A DNA stretch of 64,000 nt, from assembly GCF_032854445.1 (NCBI RefSeq), contig NC_088307.1, positions 20,658,017-20,722,016 of the forward strand. The letters are read 5' to 3'. The stretch's first letter is position 1. Each line of letters opens with the position of its first letter. The notes under the pieces were generated by a model that was not told where the DNA came from, made no database searches, and worked only from the letters and a program-made list of their open reading frames with translations. Source of the DNA: Liolophura sinensis (Eukaryota; Mollusca; Polyplacophora; Chitonida; Chitonidae). Both the position numbers and the translations under genes were made by a program. Below are positions 12,701 to 21,000 of this stretch, piece by piece.

Positions 12701-15700
12701 AATACAGGTGCTATACCATTAAATTTTGGAAGACTTATAAGAATGGAATGCCTACTTGAGAGAAAAAAAAAAGAACATTACCAATGCAAAATACCTCAAT
12801 GTTAGATTTACCATTCAATAGAACATTTAGTTTCCATGGATCCATAACATCACATACCTCTCTGAAAGCATTGTTTGCTTCCCCTTCATCTTTACATTCC
12901 ACCTATCAAACAGAAACCAAAGCTGAATGTGACTGAAGAGCTGATAATTCCATGCTCTGGCCCCGAGTTAGTGTGATCCCTATCATCACACTTTAGAAAA
13001 GGGAGGTAACTCCCAGCAAAGATAATGTCTTCATTTTGATATTTAATCACTTCTGACATGTCAGTTTCTTAAAAAAAGCAACATTGTAATTCTTCAATCT
13101 TTTTGCATGTGTGCAAGGTTTTTATTCAAGCATATTCTGAAAGCATTGCTTTGTGTAGACTGGTAAAATTACACTTTTTCTGAAGCCTTGAAATTGACCA
13201 ATCTATAAACCAATGTAGTTTTGTCTCCCTAATTCCTCAACCTTTTTTTGAGTTTGATTTTGGAGACAAAACTACATTAGTTAGAATGACCAATTTCAGG
13301 GCTTCACAAAAAGTAACATTTTATCAATCTACGGAGAATAATGCCCTTGGGAATTGCTAGAATAAACACCTTGTAGACTTTTGAAAAGGTTGAAAAATGA
13401 CAGTTCCCATGGCTACACGCCTTCAATTAAACAGATGAAAAACCGGCTCAACACTGATAGATACGTTTAGCGAAAATTTAGGTTTATGAACATTTAAACA
13501 ACAACAGTGATACTTAAGGTAAGGACAAAACAACATCAAAATTTCTAACAACCTGTAATATCGCAGGCTGACAAAATCTTGAAGATAACAGACATCACAC
13601 GGTTTCATCTCCTTTATACTAGTTTATTTATTTGTGTCCTTGTTGTTTAATTGTCATACCGAAATTACCGAATTTTCCAGTTTATACGAGAGCCATCAGG
13701 CTTTTTGTCTCAGGATCACAAAGCAATCTGTGCAAGACTTAAGTCAAAATTTCAATCATCTGTACTTGGTATTTTCGTTTTCGTTATTTTAGCTGAAATT
13801 TGTTTTACAATAACTTACCCAGAATTTTACATTATCAATAAATACTTGGGTATTGTAACATATCAAATAACAAGTGTAGAGTGATTTGAAATTTTTTACT
13901 TAATTCTAAGATCGCTTCATGATCCGGAGGCTTGGAGTAAACCGCTTGTCCGCCTTTGCCTTCCACCCTATGAGTAAACCATCTGCAACAAATCAACCTC
14001 ACCTTTTTCAGGACATATTTTTTGCACTCTATTCGGTTTTCCACCAAATACACAGATCCCTGTCCTCCTTTGCCCAAGCGTTCAAGTATCTGAAAAGCAG
14101 TGTTCAGCCATGACTGATATAAAATGATACAAGGTTGATATAAAATGATAAGATAAATCACACCTGATCCCACCAGACTCAAGAATATTCACTTAAAGAC
14201 TTACATGTACATGTGTGTTGGTTGTTTAATTGTTGGAGGAACACAGAGAGGAACACCAGCATTTGGCAAGTTTCTCAGACATTTTGATGACACGTGCAAA
14301 CTTTGTAATGACATAGCTAACACACCATGTAACAACCTTGCCATGAAACAGGTCAATATTCGTTTTGAGATAATATGCATTTAATGATTTTCACTATGGT
14401 CGAGGAGCTAAGAAAATCTTAAATGTATTCAGACCTTTTCATTTGTTAGTACCACATTTCTTTAGTTTCAAATTGTCAGTTTTAGTAAGACATTTCTTTC
14501 CACTTTTTTTTCTTTGATTGGTGATTGGCAGTACTTCTGAATGTGACAGCTACAGCACCCTAAGTCCGAGGTCAAAAATTACGTGTGAAGAAAATGGATG
14601 AAATGCCAGAGAAAAAAACAATTAAGACACTTCACCATATAACAGACAAAAAACTCTGACATGCCTAGACATCATGTCACGGCACGATTCTGAAACTTTA
14701 TCTATCGTTTCACACAAAACATAGTTATATAATAGGACTACAAATGGTACAGAGTTTCTCTGGCTTGTACTGCCTCTAGGGGGTATGATAGAGCAGCCTA
14801 GCCTTAGGCAGACTCTTCGCAGTTTATCACGTGGCACAGCGCCATGCCTCTGTGAAGCCACAATGCAGTGCCCCCTGCCTCTAAAAAGCACTTGATTTGC
14901 TGTCCTTTTCTTCAAAACAATACAGTACCGTAAATACTTTCATCGACTTGCCGTATCGCGTTCAGTGAACAACGCTTACGATTGCAGGGCAACTTTTTTC
15001 CCTCCAAATAACGAAGAGTTACAATAAAATCGGAAATCTTTCTTAGCCTCAAAATTTTTAACCCAAAAGCAGGTTTCTGAGATTCTAACATTCAGCAAAA
15101 TGTGCATATATAATGTGCATCCATGGATCAACGAGCTTGCATCAACAAGTTTGCACAACAATTAAACTTAAATGTTAGACATTGCCAACAGCATGCCCAG
15201 TTTGGGTCAGCTGGAGAGGAAGTGTCATTCCACCCACGAAAGGCTAGCCGCACAGAACAAGTTTATCTGATCTGGACGAACGCAACTGTCAAAACAACAA
15301 CAACATGTGACCAATCTTACAGGATATTAAAATCATTATACAAAGTTCTCCTCAAGCAGATCAGTCAAGACTATTCAAGAAAATTAATTTTATTTTTTTT
15401 GTAACTTTAGAAGAAAAAACATTTGATTCTAATGGTATTAATTTTACAAGTAACTTAAAATTGATTGACCTTGTTTTGCTTCAAATGCCTTACATAATAC
15501 TATCAGCAGAAGTCCATTACCTAGAAGTATGCAACTTCCCTATATCTTGTCTCCACAGCACAGTACACATATTATGTCATCTGTAATAGATCGCGTCACC
15601 TGGTGGAGAAATACGCAAACCTCTTGGGTGGAAATTTAGTCCAGTACCTAGAGCCTTGTTATCTCCCCTGATCTGACAACACAGGGTCTAGTACTGACTA

Positions 15701-17692
15701 CCTCCACTGCTCTACTTGTCGCTATTTCATTGGCCAAGATATTCAGGCAGTGGCGCTACATTCAAAATTTAAGATTGCCAGGGAGAGTGCAATCACTTGA
15801 GAAATCTCCTGACAGAAGCATTATTGTGCTATAATGCCAACTCTGCAAGGAAAGTGCTTCTCATTTTAACAATCCCTTTTTGGTTTGACACGTGACTGAT
15901 ATGTGTGTCTACGAGAAAATGATGAGCAACACAACATGACAACCCCACTAAATGTAACTGAGGCAGTTCTTCCTTCTTCAGGTAGGGAATAATTTGTAAA
16001 CTGAGAGATTTTCCATATCCAGGTCGTTGGCCAACATGTAGAGCGCAATGTTATCCAAACACACCTTCAAACAATTTGCCTGTAGGGGTTGAAGGAAATT
16101 AAGTTCTGCATTTCTTACTTTAAAATTTATTGGGCAGATTTGCACAGACTTATTTTAGCTTAAATTACAGATATCAGGTCATGAGAGGAGGAAACTGATA
16201 GCGATGATACTCACAGCTGTACGCTGTATGGCCATATATGTCAGTAAGGGACTCCCCAAAGCCTTGGTACTGACCTAAATAGCTGACATGTTAGCGAAAA
16301 CGAGGCTGTCATGATTTAAAGAAAGATTTGCCAACAGCCAATCAGAAATCTACCTCAGAAGCTATGGCGGTGATGTGTGCTTGACCCTGTAGGTCAATCC
16401 AGTCAAGCGTCTGGACTACGTGGAAAATGTGCACTGAGTCATGGTAAATCTAATTGTAAATGGCTGTTACAAGAACAGGCCACAATTTGAAACCGATACT
16501 TAATTGCTATGCAGTTAAGACCCCATTGGCTATTTTCACATTTCGAAGCAACTATAAAACAATTGCATTCAAAGACATTGCTGTCCTTTTACAAATCTCT
16601 CCATTGTCGTAATTTTTGTTAAGTCTATTTCAAGACAACCGCATTTGGAACCCAACATGTGGCAGCCATTTCTTAAACGTTTGCTGTACAATAGAGAGAA
16701 AGAAAAATATATGGATGTGCAGATACATCACATAATGTGTTATACATTGAACAAAAGTGTAACATGCTGTGGATACTAGATATGGGGAAGTTGCATACTT
16801 CTAGGTACCACACTTCTGCTACCAGTCATAATTCCTGAATACATAAAAACGAATAAATTTCTTATTGTTTAGGTCTCAGGTGAACAGACTGTCTGCTAAG
16901 GAGTACTTTAAAAAAGTTTCTTCCTTTTAGGAAGTAAAGTTAATGAGATACCGTTTCGGCATCTCCACGCAAAGCTTACATGTATTTGAAAATATCCATT
17001 TTTTATCATCCGTAGAGGAGCTCCATGGGTGACATGGTATTAATATTGACATATATTTAAACTATGACTTAAACTAGATATTAACAAAGGGGATGGCGAG
17101 TTCTTGGCGGATGCCGCCATTATGGCTAGTACACTCATCCCCCATGCCTTTCATAAACCTGGTTATGGGTCTGCATAGGAGAGACATACAATTCTCTTTC
17201 AGGAAACACTAGATATGGATCTGATTGGCCTACTGGAGTATTGAATGTAATGCAGGCCTATGTATTGTGAGAATCAATGGGGACAAAAATAACAGCGTAC
17301 TGAGTGTGTCAAAAGATATCCCACCTACCACCTGACGACCACATGGAACTATTTTTATAATAGCCGCAGGCCAAGTGGTAAAACCAACATTTCGTGAAGA
17401 AACTGTTGGTTCTGTAAATCATTGTAATCTTGATACACATAGTTTCCTGGACTCATCAGCATTTAAAAATTATACTGGCAAAAACTGTGCATAGGCTGTG
17501 TCAGTGATTCATTTTACAACAACAACAAGAAAATAACTTCACCAAAATAGCTAAATAATGGGAGTAAAAACGACTTAGACGCAAGTGTCAGCATTTGGCA
17601 AAACACTGGACGAAATTACACGGAAATAAATGAAAAAAATCACTAAACATCCATACAGAAAAAGACAGCTATCTTACTCTGTACTGGTCCAT
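480..17692 (-). CDS. STKLD1: STKLD1-like serine/threonine kinase (11 coding exons; 3' end outside window)
   Basis: Eleven exons on the minus strand join in one frame and give 377 residues from the start ATG: 17678-17692, 14003-14089, 12858-12902, 12417-12491, 11936-12040, 10407-10477, 8404-8516, 7007-7215, 5802-5875, 4934-5034, 480-716. Every intron is GT/AG. The first ten exons encode a kinase domain, and the last begins a helical, armadillo-like C-terminal region. The human STKLD1 protein is about 680 residues as I recall it, so roughly the last 300 lie beyond the left edge. Family assignment rests on matches outside the generic kinase core: FFVAWDKE, the stretch around SDLWSVGCVLLELTTCSLLD, and ERDVQLAGLGLFNRLV. 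Core residues are intact: glycine loop G11-K-G-G-Q-G16, Lys33, Glu49, HRD 132-134, DFG 152-154, APE 177-179. The cellular role of STKLD1 is poorly known, so none is assigned. The gene is head-to-head with SWI5. Confidence 0.87.
1272..1414 (+). repeat. SINE family 1, 3' part
   Basis: It carries the family's body (AACCTGCGGATGGTCGTGGG, then TAATGCTGGCCGCCGTCGTA) and an AT-rich tail. The tRNA-like head is missing. Confidence 0.8.
1690..4560. repeat. 40-bp minisatellite array (about 70 copies) with a 1.3-kb higher-order duplication
   Basis: The unit reads GATGTATTGTTCCACAAGAA, then CAAAGTTGTGATGAGGGAGA. It repeats head to tail with few substitutions (CAAAGC for CAAAGT, AGTGATG for AGAGATG, TTCTTCC for TTGTTCC). 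A block with rare variants near 1990-2680 recurs at about +1317 bp (3306-3997), including a short unit with CAGTCATGATG. The minus-strand unit has no stop in any frame, so long but meaningless ORFs arise. The array lies in the STKLD1-like intron between exons 10 and 11. Confidence 0.97.
4934..5034 (-). CDS. STKLD1: STKLD1-like exon 10: end of kinase domain and linker
   Basis: A 101-bp exon, acceptor TTCCAG, donor GTGAGT. It encodes KLLSVQYIRDCVDMVDT and then a Lys-rich linker (DKRKKQASAGLN). The intron that follows is 4.2 kb and is mostly filled by the 40-bp minisatellite. Confidence 0.82.
5040..5800. other. STKLD1-like intron without other features
   Basis: AT-rich sequence between exons 9 and 10. 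Neither an exon nor a clear repeat is visible. Confidence 0.4.
5802..5875 (-). CDS. STKLD1: STKLD1-like exon 9: kinase subdomain XI
   Basis: A 74-bp exon, acceptor TTGCAG, donor GTAAAG. It encodes LYNPELMSVLRLLLNRDPRQ followed by RPVV, the conserved Arg-containing end of the C-lobe. Confidence 0.85.
6540..6890 (-). repeat. SINE family 2 copy, composite
   Basis: The stretch with GCCATTATACTGATACAGGT, and the degenerate tRNA-like end near 6840 (CCCCTGCAGCGGATGCTCTA), match the copies at 34.7 and 39.4 kb. The left part (6375-6540) resembles the 44.6-kb copy, so two related elements may be joined here. Confidence 0.6.
7007..7215 (-). CDS. STKLD1: STKLD1-like exon 8: APE motif and C-lobe
   Basis: A 209-bp exon, acceptor TTTCAG, donor GTTTGT. 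It encodes GTLTYLAPELC, then SDLWSVGCVLLELTTCSLLD. The second stretch matches the unusual STKLD1 wording around SDIWSLGCIILDMTSCSF better than other kinase families I know. Confidence 0.9.
7908..8033 (-). repeat. SINE family 1, partial and diverged
   Basis: It starts with the reverse-complement tail TTGATTGGTGTTTTACACC and reaches GCAGGTTGCTGGCAGACTG. The tRNA-like half is absent. Confidence 0.7.
8195..8356 (-). repeat. SINE family 1, partial
   Basis: The tail and body (GGTGTTTTACGCAGTACTCA; CCATCCGCAGGTTGCT) are present up to CCCACTTACGGC. It ends about 50 bp from STKLD1-like exon 7. Confidence 0.75.
8404..8516 (-). CDS. STKLD1: STKLD1-like exon 7: HRD catalytic loop and DFG
   Basis: A 113-bp exon, acceptor TTTCCAG, donor GTGAGT. 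It encodes RDIKPSNLFLKDS and LCLGDFGVATVM. Both the catalytic Asp (134) and the magnesium-binding Asp (152) are present. Confidence 0.9.
8520..10400. other. STKLD1-like intron, nothing recognised
   Basis: About 1.9 kb of AT-rich intron between exons 6 and 7. I see neither an exon nor a satellite nor a SINE. Short ORFs here lack any known motif. Confidence 0.4.
10407..10477 (-). CDS. STKLD1: STKLD1-like exon 6: alpha-E and HR of HRD
   Basis: A 71-bp exon, acceptor CCAACAG, donor GTATGA, ending with two bases of the Arg codon. It encodes WLGQMVDALLYVHRKGIVH, completed to HRD across the splice site. Confidence 0.88.
11236..11464 (-). repeat. SINE family 1, nearly full length
   Basis: The AT-rich tail (TATTTATTTCTTTACTTGAC) is at the left. 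The body then leads to the tRNA-like head, with a B-box-like GAGCTGGACTTGAACTCACA near 11392-11412, on the minus strand. Confidence 0.8.
11936..12040 (-). CDS. STKLD1: STKLD1-like exon 5: hinge region
   Basis: Thirty-five codons, phase 0 to 0, acceptor CTTGTAG, donor GTAAGT. It encodes IYFCMIIEHYPQGDLSSVL, the beta-5/hinge segment with the gatekeeper and hinge residues, then a basic stretch (MKRNKRE) before alpha-E. Confidence 0.88.
12417..12491 (-). CDS. STKLD1: STKLD1-like exon 4: alpha-C to beta-4
   Basis: Twenty-five codons, phase 0 to 0, acceptor TTACAG, donor GTAATG. It encodes LKGLQHPYVCGFKEFFVAWD. The FFVAWDKE segment resembles the FITWNGE segment of human STKLD1 as recalled, which helps the family call. 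Confidence 0.87.
12858..12902 (-). CDS. STKLD1: STKLD1-like exon 3: alpha-C helix start
   Basis: A 15-codon exon, phase 0 to 0, between acceptor TTTGATAG and donor GTATGT. It encodes VECKDEGEANNAFRE, with Glu49 as the likely alpha-C salt-bridge residue. Confidence 0.83.
13083..13402. repeat. MITE-like element with long inverted repeats
   Basis: The left arm starts GTAATTCTTCAATCTTTTTG and the right arm ends GAAAAGGTTGAAAAATGACA. Inside, TTTTGTCTCCCTAATTCC faces TTTTGGAGACAAAACTACAT, so the two arms are inverted copies of about 140-150 bp. Relatives lie at 325-465, 40258-40480 and 51640-51835. It sits in STKLD1-like intron 2. Confidence 0.7.
14003..14089 (-). CDS. STKLD1: STKLD1-like exon 2: glycine loop and catalytic lysine
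   Basis: The acceptor is TTTTCAG and the donor GTGAGG. Twenty-nine codons, phase 0 to 0. The exon encodes LGKGGQGSVYLVE (P-loop) and ends YVLKK, which supplies the VAIK-type lysine (residue 33). Confidence 0.88.
15505..16818. mobile_element. Putative non-autonomous DNA transposon with about 85-bp terminal inverted repeats
   Basis: The left end has ACCTAGAAGTATGCAACTTC, then CACAGCA and ACACATATTATGTCATCTG. The right end carries the reverse complement (GGGGAAGTTGCATACTTCTA; CATCACATAATGTGTTATAC). The 1.3-kb interior has no ORF with transposase features. It is located in STKLD1-like intron 1. Confidence 0.65.
17678..17692 (-). CDS. STKLD1: STKLD1-like coding exon 1 (start codon, MDQYR)
   Basis: ATG is followed by four codons and then the donor GTAAGA. 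The peptide MDQYR joins in phase 0 to ILERLGKGGQGSV of the next exon, which is the usual M-x-x-Y start of a kinase domain. The intron to exon 2 is about 3.6 kb. The exon is too short to be found as an open reading frame; it was chosen because of the start codon, donor and phase. Confidence 0.75.
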
Positions 17693-18051
17693 GTTTTTAC
17701 TTGACAACAGGGGAAGCACAGGAAGCTCACAGTTGCGCAAGTGCGTTGCTTGAGAACGACACGCCGAAATGATTTTAGTGACTTCGAAAACCAATCCAAA
17801 AATGCTCCACGGGAGCTGTTGAAACATGCCCACCGTAACTTGTCTCGACGTAAAAGGATTAACGTTTTATTCTGCACCTCGACTATCTCAGATAATATAC
17901 TTATAGTGACTAGACAGAGATTAAAAGTGATAACATTTGCACCTTTTTTCATACCGCCATAAACTGTGAATGTTTCAGTAAATGTACGAGTCCAAATGCG
18001 GCAAGAGAAAACAACAAGAAAAAGCAAAGCAAATCAACACGAAACATATCT
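17693..18051. promoter_or_regulatory. Shared promoter region between STKLD1-like and SWI5
   Basis: The two start codons are head to head with 359 bp between them, so this stretch must hold both 5' UTRs and probably a bidirectional promoter. A TGCGCAAGTGCG motif at 17734-17745 resembles an NRF1 site, and GGAA cores lie at 17711-17725. No TATA box is evident in a clear position. The factor assignments are guesses from the motifs. Confidence 0.6.
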
Positions 18052-18060
18052 ATGGCTAAT
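18052..18060 (+). CDS. SWI5: SWI5 exon 1 (ATG GCT AAT)
   Basis: Three codons are followed by GTAAGG. Splicing at the overlapping downstream donor GTAAGA (18066) would bring a stop into exon 2, so the first donor is preferred. The 5' UTR is not delimited. Confidence 0.65.
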
Positions 18061-21000
18061 GTAAGGTAAGAGCAGTAGTTTATAGCCATCTTCTTAGCAT
18101 TGAACCCATTTCTTTAACAGATATCTCCTAGCAGGTTGTTTTAAGGTAAGGTCCACAAATTTTGCAAATATCTGTTTTGTCAGTTTGAGAAAACCAAATT
18201 TCGCGCGATTTCGACTGGTACCTTGTTTGACTTGATTTTCATCAAAATGAGACAGTCTGAGTAAATAATTTCTGTTGTTTTGTTTCATTTCTAGATCATT
18301 TAAGACACCTAAAAGGAGGTACCGCGGAAATTTCAAGTCTCCGGTGAGAAAAATTTAGATGAATATTATAGTGGATATTTTTAACGACGTGACTGGACTC
18401 GGCAGTGCAGCCGTGATCGTATAGTGGTCAGTACTTCTCGTTGTGGCCGAGACAACCCAGGTTCGAATCCTGGTCACGGCAGGCCATCTTGGTCTGTTAC
18501 GGCAGCTGGGTTTCAAATTTTTTTTTTTTTTCTTCAATGGGTTTCTTTTCAAATTCTTATGATTTTATGAATAGCAGTATCCAAAAAAGCTCACTGATAA
18601 ATGTGCAATTGTCATTTCTTCAAATCTATCATGAAAATGCTGATAATTTAAGTAATTTTTTAAGTACACACGGGGTTAGTTTTAGGCCTTTACACTTGTT
18701 TCCTTGTTATCACTCACAACTGGCACCGAAACTCATCATTCATTGTTTGTCCAGATATTGCTTTGAAAAGTGACAAATTTTCATTATAAAGTGATAATAA
18801 AAATTGAAAACCATTCTGCCGCCTGCACCAGTTTTCCAAAATATTCCGTTGGGAAATGAGGAATCAAATTTTGAAGTCATTAAGTATCCTTAAAAATATA
18901 TTACTTGGCCATCATAATAGTGATTTGTGTAAATTTCATCATTTTTCAGCTACCTGCATCACACCTAGCATCCCCTGTCGTGACAACCCAGTCAATGGAA
19001 TCGTTGAAGGAAACAATAAAACTTCTAAAAGCAGAGAATAAAAGTTTGGAAGAACAGATTAAACAACTACAATCTGAGTGAGTGGTGGAATATTTTGGTG
19101 GTATACTGCTTTCTAAGTACATGTAGTTTTTCCTCGCAAAGCTTTGGACAAGTTTAGGTGTTAGGGTAGCACTATTGGAGAGTGAAGATGAGAAACAACT
19201 GGTTTGTTTAACTCTCAGATTAGCGATAGGTCGTACACAAGATCAAACAAAGAAACACGAAGATGCTGGAATAAGTTCAAGACATATATCTGAATAAAAT
19301 AGAAGGTCTGCCAGCAACCTGCGGATGGCCGTGGGTTTTCCCAGGGCTGTGCCCGGTTTCCACCCACCATAATGCTGGCCGCTGTCGTATAAGTGAAATA
19401 TTCTTGAGTACGGCGTAAAACACCAATCAAAAAAAAAAAAAAAAAAAAAAAAAAAATAGACAGATAATACAACTGATAATAATGTACAAAACGATACAAA
19501 TAATTACAAAAATATATAGTCTTTCACTGATGTTAGCATCTAAATCCGGATGGAATATGTTGGCTTCAGTCCATGTAAGTATAGAACCCAAAGTTAAGAT
19601 GAATTCCTCAATCTATGGATAACAGTCCCATAAGTGGTTTTTTTCCCCAACTGCCTGTAAAAGTGTAACTAACACCTGTTAAAATACTGCTTTTCTTGTT
19701 AAAAGCAAAAAAAAATTAACAAATAAAATATCTCCACCATGGTATGTGAGAAACAATCTTATGGTAAACAAAGCATTAAATGAATAAGAATATACTGTAT
19801 ATCTACCGTGTATAATGACTTTTATGTTTGTACCCCCCAGGGGTTATGATGAATCAGAGCTGAGTGTGCACATTGACAAGTTACACCAGTACAATGACAT
19901 CAAGGACACAGGCCAGATGGTGCTTGGGAGACTTGGTGAGTACACGTACATGTAAGAACGGACCCAGCTTACGTACAGAACAGCTGCACCCTAGCCAGAC
20001 AGCCTACTCCCATCTTGGTCGTGCCATACTTGGACGGTGAGACAATTATATACTTGGACCCTGGTCCACTCCCTACTGCTATCCTGACACGATGGTACGC
20101 CCAAGGTGGGCCCATCATTGGCGTATCATTCTGATCAGAATTTGGCACTGATCATGCTGTGTTTTTTTGTCTTATTTTACGGCAAATCTGTCTTTTTTTT
20201 TTCTTGGTTGACAATTTCCTGCAAAATTCAAGTTTATAACACAGGTGTTTGTAGCCTACTACTGGGGACTCTTGTGCACGCACACCCCGAGTCTGTAGCA
20301 CCAGTGTTTGTAGCCTACTACTTGGGACTATTGTGCACGCACACCCCGAGTGTATAGCACCGGTATTTGTAGCCTACTACTTGGGACTATTGTGCATGCA
20401 CACCCCGAGTCTATAGCTCCAGTGTTTGTAGCCTACCACTTGGGACTATCGTGCACACACACCCCCGAGTCTATAGCACCAGTGTTTGTAGCCTACTACT
20501 ATTGTGCACACACACCCCGAGTCTATAGCACCAGTGTTTGTAGCCTACTACTTGGGACTATTGTGCATGCACACCCCGAGTCTATAGCTCCAGTGTTTGT
20601 AGCCTACCACTTGGGACTATCGTGCACACACACCCTGAGTCTGTAGCACCAGTGTTTGTAGCCTACTACTTGGGACTATTGTGCACGCACACCCTGAGTC
20701 TATAGCACCGGTATTTGTAGCCTACTACTTGGGACTATCATGCACGCACACCCTGAGTCTATAGCTCCAGTGTTTGTAGCCTACTACTTGGGACTTCTGT
20801 GCACGCATACACTGAGAATATATAATACCATATAGATTTTAAACTTACACACTTGTACAGATTGAGAACATAGGCGAATGATGCTGTGACGTCATCATTT
20901 AGCTGGAGTAAATAATCTGCAGACATTTAAATAGTTGCATTGCTGTAGAGTTTTGTTGCCCCCAAGGACATACACATGTAGCAGTTATGTCAGGATATCG

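Noticed and set aside
13835..14182. Kinase exon 2 extended to start at an upstream ATG within the ORF
   Set aside because: The acceptor TTTTCAG at 14090-14091 and the in-frame join to MDQYR at 17678-17692 give a normal kinase start.
15866..16048. 60-residue ORF inside the TIR element as transposase remnant
   Set aside because: It is too short and has no DDE-type motif or other transposase feature.
18061..18069. SWI5 exon 1 ending at the second donor GTAAGA
   Set aside because: It shifts the frame and meets TAG in exon 2 after a few codons.
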